From: Phytophthora quininea
Taxonomy: Eukaryota; Oomycota; Peronosporomycetes; Peronosporales; Peronosporaceae
Length of the DNA: 33,042 nucleotides
Direction: 5' to 3'
Assembly (NCBI GenBank): GCA_011947345.1
Contig: JAAVTG010000836.1
Coordinates: forward strand, 1-33,042
Shown: positions 13,101 to 22,715 of the stretch, in pieces
Position numbering within the stretch: the stretch's first letter is position 1
Layout of the letters: the number at the start of each line of letters is the position of its first letter
Program-made: the position numbers and the translations under genes
Notes under the pieces: model-generated
The model's input: only the letters and a program-made list of their open reading frames with translations
Told to the model about the DNA's origin: nothing
Database searches by the model: none

Positions 13101-16100
13101 TGTCTATCACAGGCTCCGTGATAGCGACACCGCTGTCGAAAACACGAACGCCGGCAGCATCGATGACACATTTTTGGCCTACTTGAGGCACAAGCAGTTG
13201 GCGAACTGGGTTAGCAAGCCACTGATTCCTCTTAACGACATGGGGAGGAAACCAAAGCGCTCAGCCAGTCTCTGTCGCTCACATACTTCGCGAGTGCAGC
13301 TAACCACTTGTCCACAGGCGGCAGTGCGTTCTCCTCCACAGACATCGTGACCTCGATACTGCTCTCGCACTTGACAACCTCCATTCCATCAATACCCACG
13401 GTCTCGTCGGCCACAATAGCAGCAGGGACAGCAACTTCGCCCGACTCCATGATAACGTGAGCAAAGCCATCAGTGATATCCCCGAGGATCTTGGCAACAG
13501 GCTCATCAACGACAGTGCTATAACGAACAGCAACTGGTCCCTGAAGGATCAGCACGCGCTGCGCATCTTGATCAGGAACTGCGTCCAGGTCTTCCGAGTA
13601 CCACAACGAATCTTTCTTGAACCAAGTCTTGAATTCACTGTCGATGACAGGGATGAAATTCACAGGCTTACCACTGGTGCGGCACAGATCCAGGAAGAAG
13701 TCGCAGTCTGGCAGCGAAAGTAGAGTTGTCACTGACTGGGGGTATTTCGCAATGAAAGCGTTCACGGTAGCCCTCGGATCAGTTATCGACTTCGAGTGAT
13801 CAAACAACTCGCTTGAATCGCCAGGGTTGAGACTCTTCTCGGCGCGTGTCATGAATTTGACCAACCGCGTGTGGAATGTATCGTGGATCCAGCGCTGTGG
13901 CTTCCCTCGATATCTACGACCATCAGCTCGACCATGCGGAGCATCACGTCTGAGTACGTCATTTCGTCGAGATCAGCAGGGACAATCACACCAGTGGTGG
14001 CACCCGCTTGCTACCGAAGTACGGCTTCTGGAAAGCAGAGTTCAGCTTGGCAATGATGTCCTTCTTGTTCAGACGAAGTGCCAGCTCCATCTGATCCCGT
14101 GGGAGGGAGAAATACTTTTCATCAAACTCTTTCCACAGCAGACTGCCACGGTTCGCAACGACATGAATAGGTTCGCCCAACTCAGACATGACGGTAACAG
14201 TACCACCGCACACGCCCGTGTAACTCGCTTCCCACTCCAGCTCGGATTCGATGCCTGGAGTGTCCACAAGCAGTTGTTTTACAGCGGGAGCTGTTGGGGC
14301 CTCCTGCGCAACCATTATGCGCGAACCAAGGAGAACGCCGTCCACGGGCATCTTATAGAGGTGTCCACGAGCTAAGCTCCACTCACCAGTTAAGTACTGG
14401 TGCGAGGTCTCCCAATTGCCAAAACCTGAGCCAACAACCAGCAGCACGTTGTCCACTCGACGAATCGCCGCATACGTTTCCTCCAAGGGCTGATGAAAGT
14501 CTTCAAAGCTATGATGGCCACCAGCGCGACCGCCAGTCCACTGCAGCATCACATTCATGGTTGGCACGACCGCTGCAATCTCCAACACAGCATGAATGGC
14601 ATCCGTTGAGCCAGGCTTGAAGCAAACCGTGCTAATACCGACGGAACTGAGCTGTGTCATAATCTCATTGGCACGCTCAGTCGTAGGGATACCAGCACCA
14701 ATTGTGATACTCTCAATCGGCACACCGCTGCGACGCATACGCAGCACCAAAGGGAACTGAAATGCCCACTGCTTCGAGTTCAGATACAGCATATTGACTG
14801 TAATACCAAGTCCAGGTTCGATCTTTGCCACTAGGGCGTTCACCGCGTCCTCAAAAATGCCCGGACGCGACAACCCGCCTGCAGCAAGCTCTCCATGGAA
14901 TCCAGCATTTTGGATAGCAGCCACAAGCTCAATCCCGTTCAAACTCGTCGTCGGTGTCATGCCGGCCACCATAACTGGCGGTCTGTTCAGGACGCGGGTG
15001 AACTTGTTGCATAGCTTACCCGACGGGGTCACCTGAGGGCCAAACTTCATCGCCCACGACCTCCCACACGTTGTAATGCTAGGAGCTATTTCGATGAACT
15101 GGTTCAAGCCGACAAGTGGGGCGTACTTGGCTGATGTTTTCATGACCAGGTGCTTCGGCGTCGCGATGACCACATCAATTCCCAAAGCTTCTGCAATCTT
15201 GTTGCTGAGCTTGGCCACACCAAGATCTGGACCAAAATCAAGCATGTGGGTCGTATCTGCGTGGTGTTTGGCGATCTTTGTCCACGCCGCGGTCCAGTCG
15301 GCAAGGTCCAGCAACACCATGTTGACGATCTCATCAAGAACGGTGTCAACGGTCTGCAGGTTGGTCGCGTTGGCGTTCGTAGCGTACACTGGGATCTGTA
15401 GCTGGCTGCCCTTCATCGCACACTGCAGGCGTTGGACGTCCCTCACCAACTTGGGTTTGGCAGCAGTCAGAAGTGGCGTGTGGAACGGAGCCGACAGCGG
15501 CAAGAACGAAAGCGAACCAGTGGGCTTCCGCTGTGAGTGCGGAATACGAGTCTGGTCAGCATCGGCATCAGCGAACATGCCCTCAAGATCCTTCTTTAGC
15601 TGCGCGAGGGTGGAAGGAAGCCCGTCACGTTCATCATGTCCTTGGCATTAATGAGAGACAGATGCAGATCCGGGAACTTGGAACGACGATTGGACATGTC
15701 GACGGCCTCGAGCACTTTCTCCTTTTCAAGCCCTCTCACCGCGAGCATCGGGCTGGTATTCTCCACCGTCTTTCCACTCAGCTTGCACTGCGTCATGATC
15801 TCTTGGTACGTCTCCTGCGCTCGTAGTCCCTGCCAGAACATGAACCGCAGAAAAGAGACCCCAAGATCAACAAATTCTTCAACGGTCTTGGCTGCCGCGA
15901 AGACAACGGCGCTGATGACGCCTTGACTGTGCCCTACTGCAGTCGTCGACCTCTCCACCATATCCTCATGAGTCATACCCGTCGTCTCGAGGAAATTGAG
16001 GTAGTTGGCGCATTGCGTGAGCATCAGCATAGGCATGCTGAAAAACACTCGGTCCAAATCCAAGTCTGCCGGAGCCTGCAGACTCTTCAGCCATCCGAGG

Positions 16101-16345
16101 ACATCGATGACGCTTTCAAAAGCCACAGACTTGGTGGCCTCGTCCGTGCTGGACTCTTCCAGCAGCGCTTGCGAAGCTCGCTCGATAAATTCACACACAG
16201 TGTTGCTCTTGGATCCGACGTAGAGCTGCTGCAGCTCGCTCCAATAGGACACGCCTTGACCCGCGAACTGCGGGATGAACTTGAACTTGTCTTGGCTTAA
16301 CGCTGCAGCTACAGCATCGGCAGAATCTTGCTCAATCTTGCTCAT
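4180..16345 (-). CDS. Single-chain type I fatty acid synthase (beta-alpha fusion with own PPTase)
   Basis: This cytosolic multienzyme would make long-chain acyl-CoA from acetyl- and malonyl-CoA with NADPH. Domains in order of translation: acetyltransferase (FAGQG near 16260; GHSQG Ser codon 15926-15928; SAPFHTPL near 15490); FMN enoyl reductase ([10 protein letters not shown] near 14980, [10 protein letters not shown] near 14530); dehydratase region about 13860-11700 with a MaoC-type hot-dog ([12 protein letters not shown]); malonyl/palmitoyl transferase (GHSLGE Ser codon 11269-11271, PFHSRQ); two acyl carrier units (GKSAVQNE, Ser codons 9990-9992 and 9429-9431); ketoreductase ([18 protein letters not shown]); ketosynthase (VGACATAAE, Cys codon 5971-5973); C-terminal phosphopantetheinyl transferase ([10 protein letters not shown]). 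The order matches fungal FAS beta followed by alpha in one chain. About a dozen frame breaks occur (near 15622, 14004, 13902, 13250, 12112, 11677, 11514, 10075, 7449, 7007, 6736). Most close with one extra base in a homopolymer, so the gene is probably intact. The ATG at 16345 may not be the true start. Confidence 0.92.
4734..7425 (-). repeat. Right arm of the FAS inverted repeat
   Basis: This is the reverse complement of 1-2687 and lies wholly inside the main FAS gene, covering the end of the ketoreductase and all of the ketosynthase. At 4734 the arms stop matching within one codon, right after the shared residues KTWRF. Confidence 0.95.
9080..10075 (-). repeat. Tandem duplicated acyl carrier protein domains inside FAS
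   Basis: Two homologous units of about 130-150 residues follow each other. Each has a GKSAVQNE phosphopantetheine site with a TCG serine (9990-9992 and 9429-9431), a GDLEKEF stretch just after it, SKMPGGF further on, an IKEYL helix, and a trailing W-L-D-x-x-x-x-x-Y segment. An Ala/Pro/Thr/Val-rich linker separates them. Many substitutions distinguish the copies, so the duplication is not recent. The second unit runs on into the helical structural region typical of fungal alpha subunits. Confidence 0.85.
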
Positions 16346-16399
16346 GACGAAGGTTTTTTTTTACTTGACTTGTCGATGGCAAAATCAAATGTGAGCGTT

Positions 16400-17480
16400 G
16401 AGTTTGTAGCGAAATCTTTCTTGTCTTGTAGCAGTCCTCCACCAAAGGGACTACATCGACGCATTGGCCCTGTCAAAATCCTCGCTCCACGCGTCGAAAG
16501 ACAGCAGCTTGGGCATCACGTTTGGCGATCCTCCGACTTGCAGCAGTTGAAGTGATTGACTGGCGAGAAAAAGAGCTCCAGTCTTTCTTTGCAAGTGATC
16601 ATGTCGCGGCGTGATTATTATCTGCGGTGGCGCGCCGCTACTGGCTGGGAAGGCACCATGACGTCACTGGATGGCAACAACTCGGGCGCTCAGCAGTCAC
16701 CAGGAGGGACTTCCCTCGGAAATGACCGCTCTCGGGGCACGGAGTAAGCTGGAGGCGAGTGGCGTCAACGTGGTGGTGACGCCGGGAAGGCAGCTCTTGA
16801 TGGGGCCGCTCCGTCACCAGCATCGGGACAGAGCGAGCGCCGTCTTGGGCCTGGTATCAGGCGTCAAGTTGGCCGCCGTTGTCTGCCACGAGAACAGCTG
16901 CTGCTTGTGCCTCAGCTCCTGCGTGCCGGAGCTTCTGTGGCTCCTTGCGGCCTCCAAACGTGCCTTACACGTCCTGGTCGTCCTAGATCGCTTCTTCATC
17001 CAAGCCGTTGCTTAGGGCGTCGTCGTCGTCAGCGTCTTGAGCCACTCGAAGTGGCCCACCTTGAATGGCTAGATTGTAATTCTTGGAAGATTACTGTTAA
17101 AAATGGTCAATCGACTGAGAGCGTTACAGCAACTACTGGTAGTCGCCGCCGCAGCGTGGCTCCTAGCCTTGAAGAATGCTCTTGGTGGCAATGCTTGTGG
17201 TGGTTGTTAAGGGGTCACCAGATCTCTGCTGGTTGGCTACCGCTGAGCAAAATCGGCAAGAACTGAGACAGGAGTCAAGGCTGGGTCCACGAGAAGGACA
17301 TTTATCGCCCAAAGAAGTCATTCTTGGGGCGACTTGCACCGGTGGTCTGGGACTCAATGTGAACTACTAATTCCTCCATGAAGCGGGTTGATTACCAGCA
17401 TAGCGAAGTTTTCCAGACCCGTGTGGCTTCTTAGCAATTTGAAGGCGCGAGATTAGTGCGCACCGAGAACGTAACAAGGT
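16400..17480. other. About 1 kb with no assignable gene
   Basis: The minus strand just upstream of the FAS start carries an open stretch (about 16440-16360) that would join the FAS frame if the nine-T run at 16354-16362 were one base longer, so part of this stretch may be FAS 5' coding sequence. On the plus strand a 114-codon open frame (16671-17015) and a 35-codon ATG frame (17103-17210) are seen. The latter has a hydrophobic core (LLVVAAAAWLLAL) like a signal anchor. Another short hydrophobic-start frame is at 17176-17370. None matches a family I know. Confidence 0.4.
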
Positions 17481-17483
17481 GGT

Positions 17484-17696
17484 TCAACCTACGTAATCCG
17501 CGTCCTCCGCCACCTTCTTCAAGCTGTTGCCGATTTGCAGGTAGTACACAGCCCAGTCATCTGCGGTCAACGTGAACGCCACGGCTTGCGACTCGCCAAC
17601 CTCCAGATTGATCGTCGTGAACTTCTTGGCATCTTGACTTCCGGGGCTGATATCGTGCGGAACGGTTGCGCGAGGAATAGCAACGCCAGTTTTCAA
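17484..17696 (-). pseudogene. Fragment of a GH3 beta-glucosidase C-terminal (fibronectin III-like) domain
   Basis: The 70-residue frame contains LEVGESQAVAFTLTADDWAV followed by YYLQIGNSLKKVAEDADYV. This is the layout of the final Fn3-like domain of glycoside hydrolase family 3, where a G-E-S/T-x-x-V-x-F-x-L-x-x-x-D strand pair precedes the last strand. Nothing upstream on the minus strand (17700-17900) keeps a clear frame: stops are frequent and no catalytic (beta/alpha)8 part is seen. It is best read as a relict of a secreted cell-wall glucosidase. The assignment rests on one motif region. Confidence 0.5.
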
Positions 17697-18049
17697 TTTC
17701 CCAACTCAGGCTCAACTCGAAGCAGCAACCAACAGCTTCCCCAGTAGACTATGTCCGAAGCCCAAACGGACCCTATGTACTCAGGGTGCAGACAACAGTC
17801 TCGCTTTCGACGAGCCACCAAGACCAAGGCTCGTCAGATCAAGCCCAACTTATACTTCGTTGCTGTATCGATTGGTGCTCATAAAACTGTGTTGGCCGTC
17901 TGAAGCGGAATATGACTCATGACCAATACTGCTGCGCAGTGCAGCATTTCCTCCTCGGGTTGAGGGTATTTCAGCTGGAATGAAAACATTTTCGAGACGG
18001 GAAGGAGGTGCAGTGAATTGACGACAGTAGACGAAGTCTCTGCGACAGT

Positions 18050-18796
18050 GTCGGCTCGTATCCCGACCAGCAAATATTTAATGCAGCGTGTGAGCGAGGA
18101 GCCCCGATAGCCACTCTGGAACTCATTTTGGTGTGGCCTGATGCACCAAACTGGAAGGAAGCTGTCAACGCGGCAGCGAAAGGAGGTCATCTTCTCGTTT
18201 TCGACTGGATGGTGATGCCGCGCAAAGATGGCCGTGGTCCGTGGCTTCGGGATTTTGATTTTGTCCCGCGCACATTGGCGAGGTAGGGCATTTGCACATT
18301 ATGCAGTGGTTGCATGTGAAAGGAGTTGGCTATTTCTCAGCCGAAACGATGGATCAAGCTGCTGAAGGTGGCCATCTCGAAATTGTCCAGTGGCTAAGTC
18401 AAAATCGACAGGAAGCCTGTTCGTCTGCTGTGATGAGTTAGCCCACAAAACACGGCCACTTGGAGGTTGTCCAATGGCATTATGAAAACTTGTGTGTACA
18501 TTAAATCTCTCTTTACTTGAACCGGGACAACCTGCCATGGAATAATGGCAAACTCGCGCATGAAATGAAGTTCTCTATGGACGGTGGCAACCTTCCCGTC
18601 GTTCAATGGCTCTTTAGTCTGGTCCACGTCTGCTCTTAACGCGAGCGCTTGGTTCGGCCACTTGGATGCTCTGAAGTGGCTTTATCCGCATTGTAAGGAC
18701 ATGTTCACGTGGGACACCATAGCTGCAGCCGCTGAACGAGGGCATACTGACGTAGTGAAATGGCTGCATGGCAAAAGTGATTGCGCTAAGGGATAG
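18050..18796 (+). pseudogene. Ankyrin-like repeat gene remnant A
   Basis: The frame near 18085 opens with NAACERGAPIATLELIL and runs into APNWKEAVNAAAKGGHL, the same N-terminal module as in the minus locus at 3900 and the plus locus at 32000. Repeat units follow: HLHIMQWLH (18295), AAEGGHLEIVQWL (18360), KHGHLEVVQW (18450), GGNLPVVQWLF (18580), GHLDALKWLY (18658) and ERGHTDVVKWLH (18738). Frame changes occur near 18275 and 18620, and in-frame stops lie near 18440 and 18500. The stops make a functional product unlikely. Units are 30-35 residues with W at the usual oomycete position, so these are divergent ankyrin repeats rather than canonical ones. Confidence 0.75.
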
Positions 18797-18799
18797 TCT

Positions 18800-19080
18800 C
18801 TTAGACGCGGGCAATGGATGCAGCTGCTTGCTATGTACCTAAGACGCTTCTGCAGCTTTCGATGAGAAAGCGAACGACGTCTAGATGACCTTCAGAGCCT
18901 GCCATTAGCACGGCACCGTCAGTGTACCCTTAGTTTCGATGACGGTGCAAATACTTTATCACGTCAAGGTGCAGCACCATCCATAGCGAGGTTGTGCAGC
19001 CTTCCTGTCGATTCTCGTGCAGCCATTGAACAACATTCAAATGGCCATCGCGAACTGTATGCAACCATCGCAGCTATTTA
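18800..19080 (-). pseudogene. Ankyrin-like repeat fragment, opposite orientation
   Basis: The minus strand from about 19060 reads HLNVVQWLHENRQEGC, then HLDVIKYLHRHR, then SEGHLDVVRFLIESC. It has in-frame stops and ends near 18800. This is the reverse orientation of the repeats on both sides, so an ankyrin segment has been inverted or inserted here. Confidence 0.65.
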
Positions 19081-19084
19081 TACG

Positions 19085-19980
19085 CAGCCATAGCACCGGA
19101 GCAGCTCTTCATGACGCAACGCAAAGAGGATATTTGGCTGTACTAAAGGTGCTAATGGAGATATTTCCCGGTGCAATACGCGATCAGATCATTTTGTCCA
19201 GCCGTGGAATCGAGTCTTGCGTTAACGATGTCGTTGGAGCGAAGTGTGCCCGTTAATCGCAGCCGTTGACACCAGATTCTGTCGAGTTTCAAGCTGACCC
19301 AAGACTATTGGGGTTGCTGTAATTTTTCGACGACCACGGCTTTAACATGAGCGTGCGCTGGATACTATCACTTCCCTTGCACAAAGGTCTGGTGTGTGCA
19401 CCAAGACATTTGATCGAACATAATGCGGCTGAAAACGTTTTCAAAACGATCCGAATCGCTGCAGTGAATGGCGAAACACATTTAGTGAGATGGATTATGA
19501 AGAACGGACCGCCTCTCGACATGCAAACTAACCTGGAATTAATAAAGAGTGGCCGCTGGCTGGAAATGCTGGTTTGCATCGTCGAGAACACGAGGTTCAG
19601 GCGTGAAATCTGCAGCCCGACGCTCTGTCAGGTCGTCGTTCAGGAGTTTGATTGGGGCGCGATACAATTGTCAGCAGAAGCCGCAAAGAATGTCGATTTT
19701 ATTCGTTGGTGCTTTTTCGAAGGGGAAGGTTAGTATTGCCGCCGGAACTGGAAATGCGTTGAACTGTCTTGTGTTGAAATCGCTTTGGAATTGATGACTT
19801 CTTCATTACTTGGATAAATAGACGTAGATTATCTGACGTAGGCTTGGTGGATGCTAAGTTGTACCGAGGAGAGATCCGCAATGCCCGCCTTGTTGACGTT
19901 GTACGGTGGCTCTTTGATCGCGGCGCTGTCTTCGTCTTCTACAAAGTCTCGAGTTGTGCGAACTTCACCTGACAGTTGGA
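19085..19980 (+). pseudogene. Degenerate ankyrin-like sequence
   Basis: Open pieces contain ALHDATQRGYLAVLKVLMEI (19108-19167), a 128-codon ATG frame at 19347-19733 with GETHLVRWIMKNG and KNVDFIRWCFFEG, and RLVDVVRWLFDRG near 19890. The spacing and W-L/W-C positions match the local ankyrin family, but Gly-His-Leu signatures are eroded. Frame changes near 19735 and stops divide the pieces. It may be the C-terminal continuation of remnant A, displaced by the inverted piece at 18800-19080. Confidence 0.55.
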
Positions 19981-20030
19981 GCTTTCACAATCAATCAGCT
20001 CACCTTCGCGACTGAAGAGGCATTTTGGAA

Positions 20031-20288
20031 ATGGCGCGATACCCAACTAATGAGGAGAGGGCCGAGACAGCAGCAATTCAAAAGGTGGTAGAAACCGTCA
20101 CTGGTACAACGACAAAACTTCAGAAGCTGATGATCGAAGAGGCTGGCGAAGTGCTGCATCATCTCCGTTTCGCTGAGGATGGCACTAACAGCTTGAGTCG
20201 ATGGAATCAAAATAATATAATTCGAGAATTTGTTCTCCATCCCATTTCATCGATCGCCAGGCGCGGCCACAAAATCTCCATTGAATGA
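20031..20288 (+). CDS. Hypothetical small protein, 85 residues
   Basis: An ATG frame encodes a hydrophilic protein: a charged N-terminus with RAETAAIQKVVETV, a heptad-like helical stretch to about residue 50, and a basic tail. No family is recognised. It lies 290 bases upstream of the ISG12-like gene on the same strand. It could be an upstream exon of that gene, an independent gene, or a chance frame; nothing decides between these. Confidence 0.3.
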   Translation: MARYPTNEERAETAAIQKVVETVTGTTTKLQKLMIEEAGEVLHHLRFAEDGTNSLSRWNQNNIIREFVLHPISSIARRGHKISIE

Positions 20289-20579
20289 ACACGTTGCATT
20301 CTTGCTAGATCACGCTGCACGTCTGTTGGTCTTCTTGCGCTAATCTGCTGTTGCTTGTGTCCATACCCTCTCAACCTCTCGAGCAATATTTGGTTTACAC
20401 AGCTAACGACTGGAAAATATTTAATCGTTGCACAGTCGACCATGGCTTGACGAGAGCATTGCATGATTGGACACGGGCTTCTATCCAACATAACGTTAAG
20501 GTGGGAGTAGACCGCAGCGTCATGGGAAGAGAGTCAAGTCGCTAACTTTCAACGGCAGTTCTTCGCTTCCAAGAGAAAA

Positions 20580-20963
20580 ATGGCGAGTCCTGGAGGAACT
20601 GGAGCTGCTATTCGCTCCGCTGCAACGGCCTCTGCAGTCCCGGCTATCCAAGCGATTGGCTTCACCTCGACCGGAATCGCTGCCAATTCTGTTGCAGCCG
20701 GAATGATGTCAAGTGCTGCGGTTGCAGGCGGTGGAAGTGTAAGCAGCGGCAGTACAGTGGCAGTTTTGCAAAGTATCGGTGCTGTTGGTGCTCTTCCCGT
20801 CGGTATCGCTGCCGCCGTCGGGTTCGGAGCAGCAACATTCGTGAACTCTCGTGTCAATGGATTTCATGAATCACTTAGTGCTTACGACGAACGCGACGCC
20901 AACAACGTCGAAGCACGCAACTGGATCATCGCCTTTGAAAAGGCCAGGGAAATGTCCGAGTGA
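20580..20963 (+). CDS. ISG12/IFI6-like (Ifi-6-16 family) small hydrophobic protein
   Basis: The 127-residue ATG frame starts with a short Gly/Ala-rich head. At about residues 20-90 it carries the Ifi-6-16 pattern: AIQAIGFTSTGIAANSVAAG, then MMSSAAVAGGGSV, then STVAVLQSIGAVGALPVGI. This is the small-residue-rich double membrane helix of the animal interferon-inducible IFI6/IFI27 family, whose members locate to mitochondria or endoplasmic reticulum. The C-terminal 35 residues are hydrophilic. A second open frame (20960-21127) begins exactly at the stop in the -1 frame and encodes a Cys/Trp/Arg-rich tail. One missing base near 20959 would fuse it to give about 183 residues. The family call is firm; the role in an oomycete is unknown. 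Confidence 0.75.
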   Translation: MASPGGTGAAIRSAATASAVPAIQAIGFTSTGIAANSVAAGMMSSAAVAGGGSVSSGSTVAVLQSIGAVGALPVGIAAAVGFGAATFVNSRVNGFHESLSAYDERDANNVEARNWIIAFEKAREMSE

Positions 20964-21526
20964 GTCGCTATTGTAGCGAAAATGAAGCCCGCAGGGCGTT
21001 CAAGAAGAGCTGGAACTGTCGAGTCCTGTACAATCCTGACGGGGAAGAAGTTGCGTGTGGCGGCTGGAACAAGTATGCTCGAGCTACGGTCCGTAAGGTG
21101 ATGGCGGAGCGATACTTTAGTCTTTAGCGCGGGATGCATGAGCTGAATTTGAATGGACCGCATGCCGTTTGTCATCTTTTCCTGCGTTCGTAGGACACTT
21201 GGTGGACATTTTGCAGGCGTGCTCGAACACTGCCGGTCCGAAACGGAGGGAGATGCAGGAACCTTCAGCATGCCGACACATACGAAAGGAGCAAATCGCC
21301 TCGACACTTGACGTTGAAGTGATCTCCTGGGATCGCCATCTGTCGACGGATCGACCACCCAAGCAGAAATGAAAGTCTCACGTAGCACGGTTTCCACTGT
21401 AGCTACCTGACGACTACAGCTATACCTTCAGCGTGATCTATCTCATCGGAAGCCATTGTTGGCGGTGAGCTTTGTGATACATCACACGCCAGCTTGGACC
21501 AAGACATCGATGAGCCTCCAGACGCG

Positions 21527-22345
21527 ATGCAAAGATGTGCCCTCTCGAGACCACGACGCGTGTGCTGGACCTCCCTCCAACTCACTTTGGATTGTGCGTC
21601 TCGGACCACACGCACCGCTTCGACAGCGCTCATGGGGCTGTGGCCATTCTCCTCCAACGCTTGCGGCCAACACCTCTATCCATTGGAATTCCCGCTGGAA
21701 CTGCTACAAGAAGCGATAGAGACTCGAGATGAAGGCAAGGTCAAGAAAATGCTGCGTAAACACCGCATCCGAAGCGAGCTGGAGCACAGCACGACGACGC
21801 ACAAGGTGCCAAGCGACCCAGATATGAAGAAGTGCAACGTGTTCACGTGTGTCGAGTCGGCTGTCAGAAACAACATGCCACGCGTCGTTCTTGCCCTGTA
21901 CCGGTTCAATCCGGTGGATATCCGGCTCGCGACATGGTTTGCAGTCTACCGGTTGTCCAAGAACAAGACCAAGCACTCGATAGATAAGATTGCACCGGAA
22001 CTCGCTGCATTGGCACGATCACAACGCAAAGTTTGGCTCTGGGACCAAATCGGAGCGTTCCTGCTGCTTCGACACTGCTGTTCGCTGGAAGGCAGAGATC
22101 GACGCAGTCGAAACCGGTCGCTGCTGGCCTTGAGTCACCCGTTGACATGCATTCCGGACGAAGCTTTTCGCGTCATAGTGAGCTTTGTTGATCTCCACGA
22201 AGATCGAGAAGCTCGCATCTTGCAATTCCTGATTGAAGCCAGACCGTGTACGAGCTGTGGGCGCCTGTGTCTTCCTGGCAAGTGCAAAGCCAAACGATTA
22301 CGAAGGCTGGAACGGAGAGCGTCGAAGAGGTCAAGTGCGTCATGA
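21527..22345 (+). CDS. Ankyrin-type protein, C-terminal part conserved with the gene at 22895
   Basis: The first in-frame ATG is at 21527 and another is at 21632. From about 21690 the protein aligns with the downstream neighbour: LLQEAIETRDEGKVKKMLRK, then SAVRNNMPRVVLALYRFNP, RLATWFAVYRL, a Trp-containing helix (VWLWDQIGAFLLLRHC) and IPDEAFRVIVSFVD. The alternate frame at 21560-21680 contains an ankyrin-like stretch (DSAHGAVAILLQRL) that matches the neighbour's repeats. The true N-terminus is therefore probably in another frame, and one indel near 21665 separates the halves. The tail after 22200 is Cys- and Lys/Arg-rich (SCGRLCLPGKCKAK). Its stop overlaps the candidate effector frame. Function unknown; likely protein interaction. 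Confidence 0.6.
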   Translation: MQRCALSRPRRVCWTSLQLTLDCASRTTRTASTALMGLWPFSSNACGQHLYPLEFPLELLQEAIETRDEGKVKKMLRKHRIRSELEHSTTTHKVPSDPDMKKCNVFTCVESAVRNNMPRVVLALYRFNPVDIRLATWFAVYRLSKNKTKHSIDKIAPELAALARSQRKVWLWDQIGAFLLLRHCCSLEGRDRRSRNRSLLALSHPLTCIPDEAFRVIVSFVDLHEDREARILQFLIEARPCTSCGRLCLPGKCKAKRLRRLERRASKRSSAS

Positions 22346-22715
22346 CCGACTGCTTGCGTCAGCACTCTTACTGGCAACGGTTGCATTAGCAAGTTCAGGA
22401 GTTGTCACCACCGCGGATTTTAACATGAAGAAATTGACGCCTCGACGTGGCCGAGCTGAGACGAGATTTCTTCGAGGCACCAAGACAACTGCCGACGGCG
22501 CTGCATTGGATGAGCGATGGGGAGGGGGACAGCAACCGAGAAGCTGGCGAGAATGCAAAAGCGACTCGATGAGGGACGGCCCAAGACCAAAGATTTCAAG
22601 TATCTCGAAGAAGTTGAAGCCCCCGCCTAGTGTTTTGCTGAGGACGTGGGGATTCATTGACAATGCGGACGACAACAACCCGAAGTACCGGACGTGGCTG
22701 CAAGACCGCGATTGA
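22335..22715 (+). pseudogene. Candidate RXLR secreted effector gene without an ATG
   Basis: The frame encodes a hydrophobic signal-peptide-like run (LLASALLLATVALASSGVV) at about 22350-22400. It then has an RFLR motif at 22464-22475 and an acidic DER at 22509-22517. A basic, Trp-containing C-terminal part ends at a TGA (22713-22715), and the frame stays open for 11 more codons after it. Signal peptide, then RxLR, then an acidic Glu/Arg motif about 10-15 residues later is the hallmark of host-translocated Phytophthora effectors. No in-frame ATG precedes the hydrophobic segment; a GTG stands at 22335, just where the start is expected. Either the gene lost its start, the base call is wrong, or it uses an unusual start. 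It sits between two ankyrin paralogues. Confidence 0.55.

Noticed and set aside
4180..16345. Introns as the cause of the frame changes in FAS
   Set aside because: Conserved sequence resumes within a few bases at almost every break, leaving no room for a 60-80 base intron.
16556..17370. Several short open frames with hydrophobic starts
   Set aside because: None has a family match or a convincing extent; mentioned in the region entry but not called as genes.
20882..21397. 171-codon minus-strand open frame
   Set aside because: It overlaps the ISG12-like C-terminus and its possible extension, has no recognisable motif, and fits an antisense shadow.
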